Source: Naematelia aurantialba (taxonomy: Eukaryota > Basidiomycota > Tremellomycetes > Tremellales > Naemateliaceae). Taken from it: DNA of 64,000 nt. The notes beneath the pieces are model-generated. The model was not told where the DNA came from. It saw only the letters and a program-made list of their open reading frames with translations, and ran no database searches. A program made the translations under genes and the position numbers. The stretch is taken from contig JAKFAO010000002.1 in assembly GCA_021527695.1 (NCBI GenBank), positions 1,054,501 through 1,118,500 of the forward strand. The letters are read 5' to 3'. Below, in pieces: positions 44,734-56,961 of the stretch; position 1 is the stretch's first letter, and each line of letters opens with the position of its first letter.

Positions 44734-47700
44734 TCACCGCACGGCGACCGGCGGCCGTCCCGCCGCTGCGCCACCGCCTGCCACCCGCTTGCCCTTGCCG
44801 GCCGCTGCGTCTGGGGCATTTTCCTTGTCCTCCCCGCCGTACATCGCGTGCTGACTTCTTCGTTCGGTGCGCTACTCTTGTCAGCGGTGCTCATGCTCGG
44901 ATACTGGTGTGCTACAGTGTTGTCTCCGCTGCTGAACGCGCATCGATACATGGTGTGAGAAGAGAAATGGACCTGGGAGGAGGTAGGCGACGACGACGAC
45001 GACGTGCGAAGAGAGACTCGGAGGAGCAAGGGATCAAAATCACCTCGACGACAGACGTTCCGTCTCTGAACCTCGCTTTAAACAGCACATTGGCGTTGGT
45101 GAACAGCCCCTCTTTGAGAGAAACGACGATAAACTGGCTGCCTTTGAAGCGGTTGCGGAACAGTTGCCCGATATGCTGCGTATGTTGCAGGTCGAGGGCC
45201 GCGTCGATTTCGTCTAGAATGTACATGGGTGCCGGCTTGAATTGGAGTAGCGACATGATCAGCGACAGAGCAATGAGTGATCTGTGCGGAATGCGTCAGC
45301 ACAGGTCGCAGCAGTGCAACGGGAGGTGGAGTAATATTGGTACAGGGATGTCAAGGGGAAGCGCTTGGCGATACGAGGCGTTGATAGTGCATGACGCCAC
45401 GCAGAGTCAGACTGACCTTTGTCCGCCAGACAGTTCCGTGAGAGAAGCCTTCCAGACACTGCCCAGCCGCACTTTGACCTCGAGCCCTTGGGTGAGATCT
45501 TGTCCTTCTGGAGGCTGCAGTTTCGCAAAATTGCCAGGCAACAGCTCGGCAAAGATCAGACCAAAGTCACTGATTCGAGTCAGCTTGCCCAGACCAGACT
45601 CAACCTGCCGCCGTTGTCGTCGCGGTGTTGCCAGGAGGAGAAATGAGCGCAAGCTGCAGCTGAGAGAAAGCTGAAGCTGAAAGAAGCTGAGGCAGAAGGA
45701 AAGCTGCAGCTGAAAGAAAGCCGACGCTGCAGAAGAGCTGGGCTGAAAGAGGCGGGGTGGTGGAAGCAACAACTGACCCATTGACTTTCTCCCATGTCTT
45801 CATCAGCGCATCGCGCTTGTATCGGTCCAGCTCAATGATGGTATCTTCAATCATCGATTTGTCCTTGAGCACAGTCGCCATCATCTTCTTGAGCGCCTGC
45901 TCTTTCTTCTCCACACTGCACACCATGCCATCAGCTCACCTCGCAACTACACGCCTCGTCGCGCCTGAGACCACATACCCCTCGATCATGTTCATGACTT
46001 TTGTGTTGATCTTCCGCCCCATGCCCTTATGTTGCGCTTCGAGCTCCCGGCACTGCTCGCGCGCTTGACCGAGGTTGACGCCTTGGAAATCGTACGGACT
46101 ACCCTTTTTACCGAAGAATCTGACAGAGTCAGTAACCACCAGAGACCTGCATCAATCACGACCGGATGTGCACAGAATCCGAGCAGGAGTCCACATGGTA
46201 CCACCGGGAATCCACAAAAGACGACCAGAAATCCTTGGGACACGTACTGATGCTCATCGGCGATCCAGCTGAATTGCGCTTCGAGATTCTCCTTCAGAGT
46301 CTCGGCATTCGCCTTCTCCTTAGCCACCAAGCCTATATCATGGTCAAGTTTCTTGAGCGCCAATTCGGCGTCCACAATCTCCTGCTTCTTCGCCTTGAGG
46401 TCGTGCTCCAAATCGGCAAGCTCAGTGTCAAATTGCACGAGAACGGCTCGTTCAGCCTTCAGCTTGGCTTCTGCTGCCTTGTAGTCTGCCTGATATCACG
46501 TCAGACATATCCATTCAATCAACACATATAGACGCTTACCTGCTGAATCTTCAGAGTCTCCTCCAAAGCTGCGCACTCCGCTTTGGTCTTTTTCAACGCT
46601 GCCTGAGCCTCAGACACCTCGGTGTCCGCGGCTTTCACATCGGCTTCCAATTGTTCTGCGCGTATTAGCTGGTCACAGGCACCGGAAGGTCACCCACGAA
46701 GTTCAAGCTCTGACGTTTGTACTTCCCTTTGTCTCGATTTGACCTGCAGGGTCTTCTTGCCCAGCTCCTTCTTCTTCGCAGCGACGTCGGCCTGATGTAA
46801 TCAGTACACTCAACTCATTTTCTCTGTTTTTTTTTCCAACAAGAACAGAGGTCGATCATCGCTGGCTGGTGAGAACGATGAGAGGGTAGGAGGTAGGAGA
46901 GGGAAGAGACAGATAGTAGCAGCCTAGGAAACTCACCTTGATCTCGTTCAATTTCGAGTCCTTGTTATCCTTGAAATCCGCCATCTCCTTCTCCAATCGC
47001 TTGCATTCTACCGCTGCGGCTTTCTGCTTCTCCTTTGCCTGGTTCACCACTTCTTGCAACTCGGCCAAGGACTTTCGGGCAGCTTCGACCTCGGCAATGA
47101 TCTATCCACCATGAGCATTCAACATTCAAACACTCGGATCGACGACCCGCGCCGCCCGTAGATCCGCTCCAACAGTGGACCCGCGATACCAGTAACCCCC
47201 GCAGCGTCTTGTTCCGCTCAAAGACTGGACGGGCGCAGAGAATTCACAGACTTACCTTGGTAGCATTGGACCCGTTCACCTGTTCTTCCAGCAGGCGCAC
47301 CTCGTGCTCTTTCAGATCAAGCTCTCTCTTGTCCTTGCGCCACTGATCGATGACTTTCTTCGCCGCCTGCAGTTCGCGCGACACCTCGTCCAGCACCTGC
47401 TTATGCTCGGCAATCTCCTTCTCGATCCCGCGCAGCTCTTGCACCTTGACAAGGATGCCACTGCTGCTCGGCGCGGCACCGCCCGACAGCGTACCCGACG
47501 GATCGTACACGTCGCCCTCGAGGGTTACTGACTTGACGCCAATATTCCGGTTGAACGTCACTGCTTGTGCGGACTGTTTGTCGGCGCAGATAAAGGTATC
47601 GCCAAACACGTATGCCATGGCCGCCGATACGTCGTTGTCGTAGCCGACGAGATCAAGCGCGAGATTAGCTTTGCCCGGTGCGACTTGCTTTGCAGCGGCT

Positions 47701-50246
47701 AGTTTCTGGAACACGTCAGCTCATTGCACACGGGACAGGAATGATGGCTTGCTTCGGCCGACATCTTGAATGCGTTGATCTTGTTGAGTGGGATGATCGT
47801 GACGCGCTTCCTCAACTTTCCCTTTTCCAGCAGCTGAGATCCCACTCGCTCATCTTGAACAACGACATTGTACAGTTTGCCCCCGGCGCAGATCTCAAGA
47901 GCAGTGGACGACTTGAAGTGGGCCGCGTCAAGGTCGATCAGCGTAGCGACGAGACCCTTGACTCTTGAGCGGTCAAAGTTCGGTTCGGGATCGCTGTACG
48001 AGAAGTCGATGGCGGCTAATCGGGATTTGAGAACGTCACGGCGCTGAACATTATCAGCTCGCTCTCCGAAGAAGAAGTGCGAAAGAGAGACTGACTTCGA
48101 GCAGTTCTGTAACCATCTGCCCGTGGTGCGCCTGCTTTTCCAGCAAGTCCTTTTCCCTCCCCTCGTCCCAGCCAGCACTTTGCAGCCTCTGGCTGATCTT
48201 GCTCATGTCGGCTCGCTTGGCCGCGAGCTCCTTCAGCAGCCCTTCACCCTCCTTTTCTGCTTTCTTAGCCCGCGGCTCCTTGTCCTTGATTTCCTTCTCA
48301 GCCAGCTGGATCTTTACTTTCGCCTGTTCTGCCTCTGTACCCGCAGCAGCTTGCTGAGCTTTGGCATCCGCGAGTTGACCCATGTATCCGCCAGCGCTGT
48401 CGTCATCCGACTTGGAGGAAGACAGACCGGTGATCAACGTCTGGAGCAGCTCTTCGGTCTTGGCGAGCTCTGCTACTCCCGCGTCGTACGCAGCCTTGAA
48501 CTCTGCGAATGCAGCTGTGTCCGTGGTTGTGGCCGTCCGCCTCTGTTCGATGGAATGTGACAACTAGTGCAGAAGTGAGTACTACCCACGCATTGGGGTA
48601 CGCGATGCCTACCTCCTTAACGGCTTTCTTCGCCCCCTCTACCCTCTGGGTGTCGTCTTTGACAGAGCTCTCTTTGATTTCGATTTGCGTCTTGGTCTTG
48701 ACGAGCTCCCTCTCAAGTGCGTTGACGGCGTCAGTGAGCGCCTGCACTTTGCCGCCTTTCGCCAGTTCCTATTTATCGTCAGCTCAATGAGTATGAAGCG
48801 GGGACTTGAATCATCGGTGGCACGAGTCCGGGAGACAGTAGGCAGTGCAGGAGAGCGGCGCAGACGCAAACCTTTTCTCTTCGCCTCTGAATCTCGTGCA
48901 GTTCCTTCTCCATCCCTTCACATTCCCTCCCGCCCCTCGTGACATCCTCTTTGGCGTTCTCAATCTCCCTCCGCTTAGCGTCCAGATTCTTGGCTGCCTT
49001 GTCTGCTTTGTCGACCGCCAATGTCCACTCGTACGCCTTGACCAGGCGGGTGAGCCTTTCGAGTTCGGAAGTCGCTTTTTGATACTCCAAGTAGGATCGT
49101 TTCTCTACACGGAGCTTCTCCAACTTTGGATCGATCTCTTCCCGGAGCAGCTACGTTCCTTAGCACATATATTTTCACGGTGGGGGTGTCTGCGCGTGTG
49201 CGGCGGGGAGGAGCTTGATGGTGCGACGGCGTAAGAGGGGGAAGGAGACGGGGACGGCGAGAGAGGTGGAGGGCATGAAGGGGAACTCACGCTCTCCAGC
49301 TCTTCGACTTTTTTGTCCTTCTTCGCCATCGTCTTCATAGCCTTATCTTTTCTTTCCTCAAACATTCTCGTCCCAGCAGCCTCCTCGACCATGCCCAGAA
49401 TCTCCGCAGGCTTCATATTCAGCACCTTGGTGATCTTGCCCTGCATGATGAGGAAGTTGGGGTTGTTGATGTTCAGTTGGACGGATTGGAAGAGGTTCTG
49501 CAGTGCTTGGAGGGTCGATTTGTGCCCGTTCAAGAGATATTTCGAGACATTGCCCACTGCGATCTGTAGACGCGTGAGCGCTGACTAGAGAAGACTTCGA
49601 ATGCAGATTGCACAGAGCGTTGTATGTGGAAGCAGATCGGAAGGGAAGGAGACTGTATGGCGAAGCCCATCGTAAGGGGAAGCGGCATGACTCACTTGGC
49701 GGGTCACGGTGATTTGAGGGGTGTTCTCGAATCCTAATGGCGACTTGGACCGGTCCTGGTTGTTGAACACGATCGTCACCGAAGCTTTCGTGACACCCGC
49801 TTGGCCTCTGGTCGACGAGTCAGCCTGACGTCCTTGTAGTCGGCGTCAGGCCATTCTTACCGTTTGTAAATCAGATCCATCAGGTTGTTCGCTCGCACCT
49901 GCGCACCGTCAGCCGCAGCTTTCGTCGTCGCAGCCGCATTTGCTGTTGGCCCAGGAATCACCTACCGACTGCATGTTGGTGATGCCTAGCACGAAACATA
50001 TTGCATCGAGGATATTCGACTTCCCGGACCCGTTCAAGCCGGTGATCGCATTGAACGACTCGTCGAAGCCTGCTCGAGTCAGCGCAATTGCTCCCATCCT
50101 CGAAACATAACGAGCGCCATAATGCAATTCAGGGCGCGAGGGCTCACCAGAGATCGTCGTCCGCACAGGATACGACTTGAAGCCTACCGAGTCAGCTCAT
50201 CCCCCGCAAAGGCCTCACCATCCAGAATGAGCTCCTCGATCCTCAT
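44734..50246 (-). CDS. SMC2: Smc2, condensin ATPase subunit
   Basis: SMC ATPase that pairs with Smc4 in condensin for mitotic chromosome compaction. It starts at 50246 ([19 protein letters not shown]). The Walker A site is LNGSGKSN (near 50020-50040), followed by AICFVLGI and [20 protein letters not shown] (SMC2-specific). A long coiled coil follows; the hinge is at about 47640-48000 ([37 protein letters not shown], then [20 protein letters not shown] and [18 protein letters not shown]). The second coil runs to [20 protein letters not shown], the ABC signature [16 protein letters not shown] (across an intron near 45290-45410), and Walker B with [15 protein letters not shown]. About 20 introns, the most of any gene here. 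The last exon is uncertain. I favour the acceptor just before CACGCGATG, giving a tail with [18 protein letters not shown] and a stop at 44734. All ATPase motifs are intact. Confidence 0.94.
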
Positions 50247-50562
50247 TGTGTCAACCGAGCCAGATCTCGCAGAGTAGACGGAAAGGTATCACCAAGCAGT
50301 CGCCAGGCCGGGGCTGTACTGTTGACCGAGAGACTCAAAGCCGTGCGTTGCCAAGTCAGACCAATGTCGAGTACAAACTTGAATGGGCCAAAAACGCGTG
50401 TTGACAACATCAGTCGCGACGAACCAAGCAAATTACGTAATCGTTTGTCCTGGTAAGGATAATACCTGCAATCGTACTGGTTCAAGAAAGCTAGGCGATG
50501 CATACAATGTATTCGAGGTGCCATGCAATAACGCTACTGCCCGAGTTGCAGCCATATCCTGT
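50247..50562. other. Spacer between SMC2 start and TFG2 end (tandem, both minus)
   Basis: 316 bases holding the SMC2 promoter and the TFG2 3' end. No other feature seen. Confidence 0.5.
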
Positions 50563-52059
50563 CTACTCCACCAGAACCTGCTCGAGCTCCTCGTCATCCC
50601 AGTCTTCCTCATCCTCCTCGCCCTCGTCTGAAGCTTGACTGGCCATCTCTGCATCCTCGTCCTCGTCCTTGACACCCTCTCCATCCCCCTTGACGCCGAT
50701 CTCTCCCTCTGCCGCTCCTGCACCGGAACCCCCCATCCCATCTTTCAACTTCCACATATTTGCGTACTGGCCCTCTCGGATCGGATCTGCAATCTCGCGC
50801 AGGACCTCGCGCATGTACGAGTCAGGCTGCTTGAGCGTTGCTTTAAGCGCCGGAATGCCCCAGTATGGCTTGTCTGAGAAGAGAGACAGCATGCGGTCGA
50901 CGAGCTCATTCTTCTCCAAGCGAGTGTAGTGCTCGTTCTTGATCTCCTTGCGGGCCTGCGTACTTCAGCCTCTCGAGAATAGCACCCAAAGGAAGGAACG
51001 ACTCGGAATCGTGAGAGTTGCAATATTTACGTATACAGTGTGCTAAATGAACAGGTGGGGGAGGCAGAGAAAGACAAAGGACAGAACGCTCACTCCAACA
51101 TAACGCCCAAACGTAGATGTCGCCGTTGTCAAGCCGCTCGTAATCTGGTTCATCTGGCCCTGCGTCATCCCCAGATCCTCCATCATCACGATGGGCCGTT
51201 TCGACTGTTGCGACTCTAGCTGGCGCTGCGCAACGACCTTGCGATACTGCTCGTTCTGCACCGGCTGGGCTGCAACCTCGTGTGCTATTCGTGCGAGCAG
51301 GTATGGGTGGGCTATGGGAGCGGATAATCAGCACATTGTCTCCTACTCCGGCTTCACCCTCAAGCTACTGCCCTTCTCATCTGACATAAGACGTCTGGTC
51401 AGATCGATGGACATGGAGGGGATTGAGAGGAGGCGCGACGCGCAGAAGCATCCTGGGTAGGACTTGCCTTTCTCCGTCCGCCGCCGACTTGGTCCTGCAT
51501 GACTCCCACCCATTGGGCCCCATGTCCGCACAGCTTCGCGGAATGCAAATGCATTCTTCGCTCGCTCTTCAGGCACGTGCAGTGTGTACTGGTCTGGCAG
51601 CGCTCGCACGTCGTAGGATACATGAGACGACTCGGCAGGGAGGCGCAGTGTGATCTTGGCTGGTACGTGACTGACGGTGGCGTAAGTAATTTTCCATTGG
51701 TAGATGATTCGAGGATACACTGTATCCTCGGGTAGATCGAGATGGGCACGAAGTCGGTTGTAAATCGAGGTAGTATGAAGTGATAGAGCGGTTGTAAATC
51801 GAGGTAGTACGCAGTGATAGATGGAACAGAGAGAGACCCACTTTTGGTCTATCCGCAATGTCCCCAGCTCGAGTCCACCTTGCTGCACCCGCTCCCAGCG
51901 CTCAAACAAGAACCGAGGGATCTTGACAGACCATGCATTCGTAGTCGCCAGATGAGGAGAGATGGCCAGCACCTCGTCTTCATCTACCGGTAGATCATAT
52001 TCCACCATCCCATCGTCAGCGACTATCGAAGGCTTGGTGTCTGGCTTGACGTCGGCCAT
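50563..52059 (-). CDS. TFG2: TFIIF beta subunit (RAP30/Tfg2)
   Basis: General transcription factor subunit that bridges RNA polymerase II and promoter DNA. The start is at 52059 (MADVKPDTKPSIVADDGMVE). The dimerisation domain begins with WSVKIPRFLFERWERV and GGLELGTLRIDQK, is interrupted by a repeat-bearing intron, and continues LDLPEDTVYPRII, VPAKITLRLPAE and YTLHVPEERAKNAFAFRE. The linker has AAQPVQNEQYRKVV and LESQQSKRPIVMMEDLG. The C-terminal winged helix reads ARKEIKNEHYTRLEKNELVD, then LFSDKPYWGIPALKATLKQP, YMREVLREIA and GQYANMWKLKDG. The tail is Asp/Glu-rich, ending LEQVLVE. About five exons; nothing is missing. Confidence 0.93.
51755..51824 (+). repeat. 35-nt tandem duplication in TFG2 intron 1
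   Basis: Two adjacent copies of cggttgtaaatcgaggtagt followed by about 15 similar bases (agtgatag in both). They differ at two or three positions. Confidence 0.85.
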
Positions 52060-52407
52060 CTTGTATACTGTACAACGAACAGAACAAGACTCGATGACAA
52101 CAGGCGGTTAGCCCCCAGATGTCTTCCATGACGTGGCTTTATGAAATGAGGAGAGAGTATCATTCGGCCAGGGGTAATCTGAAACGGCGGTGTAACGGCC
52201 CCAGGCACGGGTTGAGAACAAAAACGACGTTGCAGAATTACAAGGATTTCTTGGTGTTGTTCTGTGATGATTTCCATTTGACAATCGCCCATTCACTCCC
52301 TCGTCTTTGGACATCCACATCACTGCTCTGTGACACTATCTCCATTGTCACTCTGGGCAGCACACACTGATCTGCTCAGTCTCACATCGCCGAAAACCAT
52401 CTAAATC
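52060..52407. promoter_or_regulatory. Divergent promoter region, TFG2 / two-BRCT protein
   Basis: 348 bases between divergent starts. No element I would defend. Confidence 0.5.
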
Positions 52408-54223
52408 ATGTTTGATGGGCTCGGATTCTTCGTCGAAGAGTATCCCGGATGCTTTGACAATGGTGCCCTCCGCGGAATGCTGAGGATCATAAGGGTGAGT
52501 GAGCGCCGAGCAACGTCCAGGAGAATCTATCCCCACCGTTATCATCCCGACGAGTTGTGTCTTACCAAAGGACAGGCGCTGGGCGGAAAGACATACCCTC
52601 AGCCGCACACGTCAGGGGTCACTCACATCATCGTCAAGCTCCCTTCGACCTTGCCGCGGCATTACATACACCCCCTAACCCGCCAGAACTACCTCAATCC
52701 AGAGGAGCTGGCATCAAAGTCAACGGCCAGCTGGACGATGGATGAGCTCGTGCACAATTTCGCCGGTGTGGAGGGGATGGGCACGCCACCGTTTCCCGGA
52801 AGAGTGGTTGTCAGGTCCGAGTGGGTCGAGGCTTGTCGGAAAGGACTTTTCGGAATGGATTACGAACATTCTTTTGGTGGCTGGGAAGTGAGGTATGTAG
52901 ACTTCCTCTTATGGCTGGCCGATATTCGCGTCGCTGATGTAGCTTAGGGGAGCATTGGATCCTAGACTAATCACTCCCATCAAGCCTGCCCCTTCGTCCC
53001 CTCTTAGGCATCCAGAAACAAGACGAACGAGAGACGAGCGTCCGTTACCAGTCCGGGGAAGAAGTTCTTCCCCAGAAAATCGAAGCTGGAGGCGATACTT
53101 TGGAAGACGGGTTTCCCCCGAACGTCAATTCCGACCTGCGCCATCCCTACTGGACAGGATCGGGTGGGACGAGCGAAGTTCTCCAGATCCTCATCGCACG
53201 AGAGCCTCCCGGAGAGAAGAGCCAAGAGGTGTCCCGTCGCCCTCACAAGGCGCAGTCCCGTGTGAGACGTGGTCCCCCATGCCCCGTTTCGATTTGTCGC
53301 CACGGCCTCGTACACCTCCACCTACTTCCACCACATACCGGACAGCAGCAGCCGTGATCGATGACGCCAGGCAACCCACACGACCACCGGCTAAGACGGA
53401 CCACGTGGTCGTTGAGCAACCTGAGGATCAGGACGAGTCCGAGCTGGGCGCAGGGAAACCAGTCACCCAAACTCAAACAGAAAATCCTTTCGTCATCACG
53501 GAACCTAAGCAGCCGGTGACACTCCATGTTGCGAAGCGGCAGTCCCCAATGGCGCCACCGAGGACGGCTGAGAACGCACCCGAGCAGAACTCTCCATCCC
53601 CACCAAGAGAATCCTCTCCAGCTGTTGCGTCGACTTCAGTCGATGTGGCGGCGGAAGATCGTCTCTCACAGAGAGACGACCAAAGTACTGCAAATACTGC
53701 GCGCTGTAGTAGCATCGAGTCATCTATGCGGGTCTTTGAGACACGTCACGGAATGCCGCTCTCCTTCCATGTGATAGGATCCGGGTCGGTTGAGGGCATA
53801 TTTCGGATCGCCATACAGGTGCGTCGTGTTCTGCGTTTTATGCATCTATTCGACAGAGTGCTCGCTCTGTGGATGAGCATTCGCACCTCAGAGCTGATAG
53901 TTGATTCTTAGCGTCTCGGAGGCGGGATCATCGCTCCACTCGAAGGCGCGACTTACATTGTTCTCCCACTATCGTCTTCCCAGGCACCCAACGATTCAGC
54001 CCACGTAGCGCTACTCGAGCGGATCAAAGATCAGCCATGGCATGTCGCAGTAGGCGTCGACTGGGTCGAGGGATGCTTGAGTCAAAAGACGCTGCTAGAT
54101 GCCACACCGTACCGTCTCCACCTGGGGGGTAACCAAGAGACAACGATGGACGCAACGAGGGATATGAGGGATGGGATGCTCACACCTGCTAGCCAAGTCG
54201 GCGGCTGCAGCCCGTTTGGGTGA
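52408..54223 (+). CDS. Protein with BRCT domains at both ends, unassigned
   Basis: Four exons (52408-52494, 52576-52892, 52948-53818, 53912-54223) give 528 residues. The N-terminal BRCT-like fold begins at the first residues (MFDGLGFFVEEYPG, LRGMLRIIRALGGKTY, SGVTHIIVKLP) and ends VVVRSEWVEACRKGLF. About 290 disordered residues follow, rich in Pro/Ser/Arg. The C-terminal BRCT has MPLSFHVIGS, then RLGGGIIAPLEGATYIVLPL, WHVAVGVDWVEGCLS and ATPYRLHLGG. The Trp in both WVEAC and WVEGC is the conserved BRCT core residue. The roughly 40-residue insertion inside BRCT1 (around YIHPLTRQNYLN) is odd. A role in DNA damage signalling or telomeres (a Rap1-like N-terminal BRCT, but I see no Myb domain) is possible. 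Intron 1 is 81 nt, has no stop and is divisible by three, so a retained form would still be translated. Confidence 0.75.
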
Positions 54224-54542
54224 TGCTGAGCGACCACTTTGCCATCTCTTTTGAATCCGCCTTTAGACGTTTCGAATATGAAATTGTAGCTGGTCTAGCT
54301 TGCTGAGCCGAAATTGGTAGCCTATGCACTTGTATAGCCAGCTCGTATTGTAGCTTCGGGCTGTATGCCTGCAGATAAGTGCACTGGTATGCCGCAGATT
54401 CGCCACTCGCCATTCGCCACTGGAGGGAGCGGAAGCAAAATCTTCCTTTACGTTTGCCACCCAACTCCGATTACAAGACTGGTGCTCATCTGCATGACTC
54501 AACGACCACTCGAGCACCATGCCAGCTTGATCATCGTCAGCG
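54224..54542 (+). other. Spacer between the two-BRCT protein and BRAP2 (tandem, both plus)
   Basis: 319 bases holding a 3' end and the next promoter. I see nothing else. Confidence 0.5.
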
Positions 54543-56961
54543 ATGAGTACGCGGTCGCTCGTCTACTCATTTATCATTGCGGTGTACCCTGCGAGTCAAT
54601 CGAAAGCCCCACTGGAATCATCCCCTTCTGGTTCTCCGCCGCTGGACGAGGACTGGCGGCTCGGCGAGATCACTGTCGACTGGGTGGACTTTACGCGCGA
54701 GAAGGACCTCGATACAGAAAAGGACAAGATGGCTCCGAGTGCGCCGTCGAATATCCCAAACGGCAATGTCAATGCCAACGCCAACGTCAACGTCAACGCC
54801 AACGCCAATCCCAATATCAACGCGAATCCCAATATCAACGCGAATCCCAAGAGCGGTCGAAAGACCTCTGGCGGGCGGCATGTCCCTGGCTCCGGAGTTT
54901 CTGCCTCTTCTGCCTCTCGGGGCGGCTCTGGGCAGTCGCCCTCTGGGTCCCCGATCCCGTCGCCTAGGAGTAGGAAGTCGGGCTCTGCACCACCCGTGCA
55001 CGCTACCTCCCCATCCGACCTCTCCCTCCAGCCCCTCCTCGCACACTTTCCCGGCCCGAACCCCCTCGAGTCTTCCGTCGCATCCGGAGTATCCCACGTC
55101 GGCCGCGGCGTCGTCCATCTGTTCCGCCATGCGCCCCCTCCCTCGCTGGTGGCGTCGATCGACGCCCACCCCGTCGGCGAGAGCAGCCGCTCCCCAGCGG
55201 GTCTCCGGAGCAAGCAAGGAGGCGAGTGGGCAGGGGAGAATGCAGAAGGGGAAGATGGGAGTTTGATTGCGATCCTCGCCGTGCCCGCTTGGATGCGCCC
55301 GGCGGACTTTTTGGAGTTTATCGGCGGATGGGCGACTTGCCTTGAAGGTGTGAGGATGATCAGGTGCGTTCACCGTTCCTATCCTCGTCTCTTCCGAATT
55401 GTACAGCTCTTTCATTTACTTTTTCACGACGCTGTCGTTCAGACTTGTCCATGACTCAATGACGGAACACTGACATCGAACAGAGAAGCCACAACGCCCA
55501 ATCGCTCAATCGTGCTGCTCAAGTTCCGCGACCCCCTGCAAGCGTCCGACTTTCTCGTCATCTTTACCGGTCGGCCATTCTCCACCCTCGACGCGCGTGA
55601 GACATGCCATCCTATCCGCATCCACCACCTCATCCTGCACAAGATCGAGGAGAACTCCCTGTCCCCTGCACAAGTGGCTGTGCCTGCTTTCCCGCCGAAC
55701 GTGTACGCCTCCAGAGCGAAAGAGCTGCCTTCTCTGTTAGGCGGTATCGACCCGGCCAGCCGATACGAGCTGCCGTCGTGCCCTGTGTGTCTCGAACGTC
55801 TGGACTCGACCGTCACGGGGCTCGTCACCCTCCCGTGTGCACATACGTTCGACTGCGACTGCCTACGTAAGTGGGGGGATAGCCGCTGTCCCGTCTGCCG
55901 CGTTTCGCACCTCCTGCTCTCCTCGTCGTCGCAGCCTGTAGCGGGGGCGGAGCGCAGCGAGGCGACACGCATGACCACGTGCTCCATGTGCGACTCGACG
56001 GCGAACAACTGGATCTGCGTCGTGTGTGGTGTTGTAGGATGTGGGCGGTACGAGCCTGGGAAGGGACACGCGAGGCGACACTGGGAGGAGAGCGGGCATG
56101 TGCTCGCCATGGAGCTCGAGACGCAGCGCGTCTGGGACTACAAGGGCGACAAGTGAGTTGATCGTCTCAAATCGCATACTCTGTGATTTTTGGTTGCCCC
56201 TGCTAGCTTCCTCTGTGAATTTTCGGTTCACACCAGCTAACTTGACTGACAGTTATGTGCACCGCCTGATCCAGAGTCGCAACGACGGCAAGCTGGTCGA
56301 GTTACCATCGGCGTCTTCGCTCGTGACTTCCTCCGTTTCACGTCCTCTACCGCTTTCCGACCGCTTTGATACTCCGTCTCGGGCGGCGCCATCATGTGCG
56401 ACGCCATCACATGTACCCGCTGCTGCTGGGCCGTCAAGCAACGACGTCGAGAAGATGTCGGCTATCGAGTCCATCACGCTCGAGTACTCGTACCTCTTAT
56501 CGAGCCAGCTCGAGTCCATGCGACAGCACTACGAGTCTGAAGTGGACGCGCACCGTTCTCGCCTTGCTGAGCTCGAGGCGATCGAGCGCCGGGCTCGGGA
56601 CGCGGACAAGGCGCGCCAGGATGCCGAGGCTGCGAGACTACGCGCCGAACGGAAGGCGGAGAAAGCGGCCGAGCTGTCCAGGTCGTTACAGGCGAGTCTG
56701 TCGTCTGAGCGTGCGATGAGCGAAGGCCTCAATGCCCGGGTCAAGAAGCTGAGAGAGGATCTGGAGGCGGCGCAGAAGGAGAACATGGGCAAGGAAGACG
56801 AGGTGAAAGGGCTGGAAGAGACGGTCAGGGATCTCATGTTTAGCTTGGAGGCCGGGTTGAAGATACAGCATGAGGGCGGCGCGGATGCAGGCCAAGGCGG
56901 CGATCTCGTCGTCGTTCCAGGCAGTGGGAATGGCAAGGAGAAGAAGAAGCCTAGGAAGTGA
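54543..56961 (+). CDS. BRAP2/Etp1-type RING E3 ubiquitin ligase
   Basis: Relative of human BRAP (IMP), which restrains Ras-MAPK signalling, and yeast Etp1, needed for ethanol response. Exons 54543-55363, 55484-56152 and 56253-56961 give 732 residues. After the N-terminal strand SLVYSFIIAVYP come an Asn/Ala/Val repeat (54762-54850) and a Ser/Pro linker. The BRAP2 RNA-recognition-like domain follows (SLIAILAVPAWMRPADFLEF, then RSIVLLKFRDPLQASDFLVI, FTGRPFSTLD). The RING finger is CPVCLERLD, TLPCAHTFDCDCLRKW and CPVCR. The UBP zinc finger is CSMCDSTANNWICVVCG, then GCGRYEPGKGHARRHWEE. A C-terminal coiled coil (near 56440-56860) and a Lys-rich end (GKEKKKPRK) complete the family architecture. The start ATG is the first in frame after stops. 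Confidence 0.92.
54762..54850 (+). repeat. Coding repeat, Asn-Ala/Asn-Val/Asn-Pro units
   Basis: Repeats of aacgcc/aacgtc/aatccc hexamers, including a 21-nt duplicated unit (aatcccaatatcaacgcg). Confidence 0.85.

Noticed and set aside
44396..44958. Small plus-strand genes between the LYR protein and SMC2
   Set aside because: Frames overlap a tandem repeat and the SMC2 3' end; no start context, splice sites or family features.
54618..55415. 265- and 205-codon minus-strand frames opposite BRAP2
   Set aside because: Shadows over the Asn/Ala repeat and Ser/Pro linker of the BRAP2 gene.
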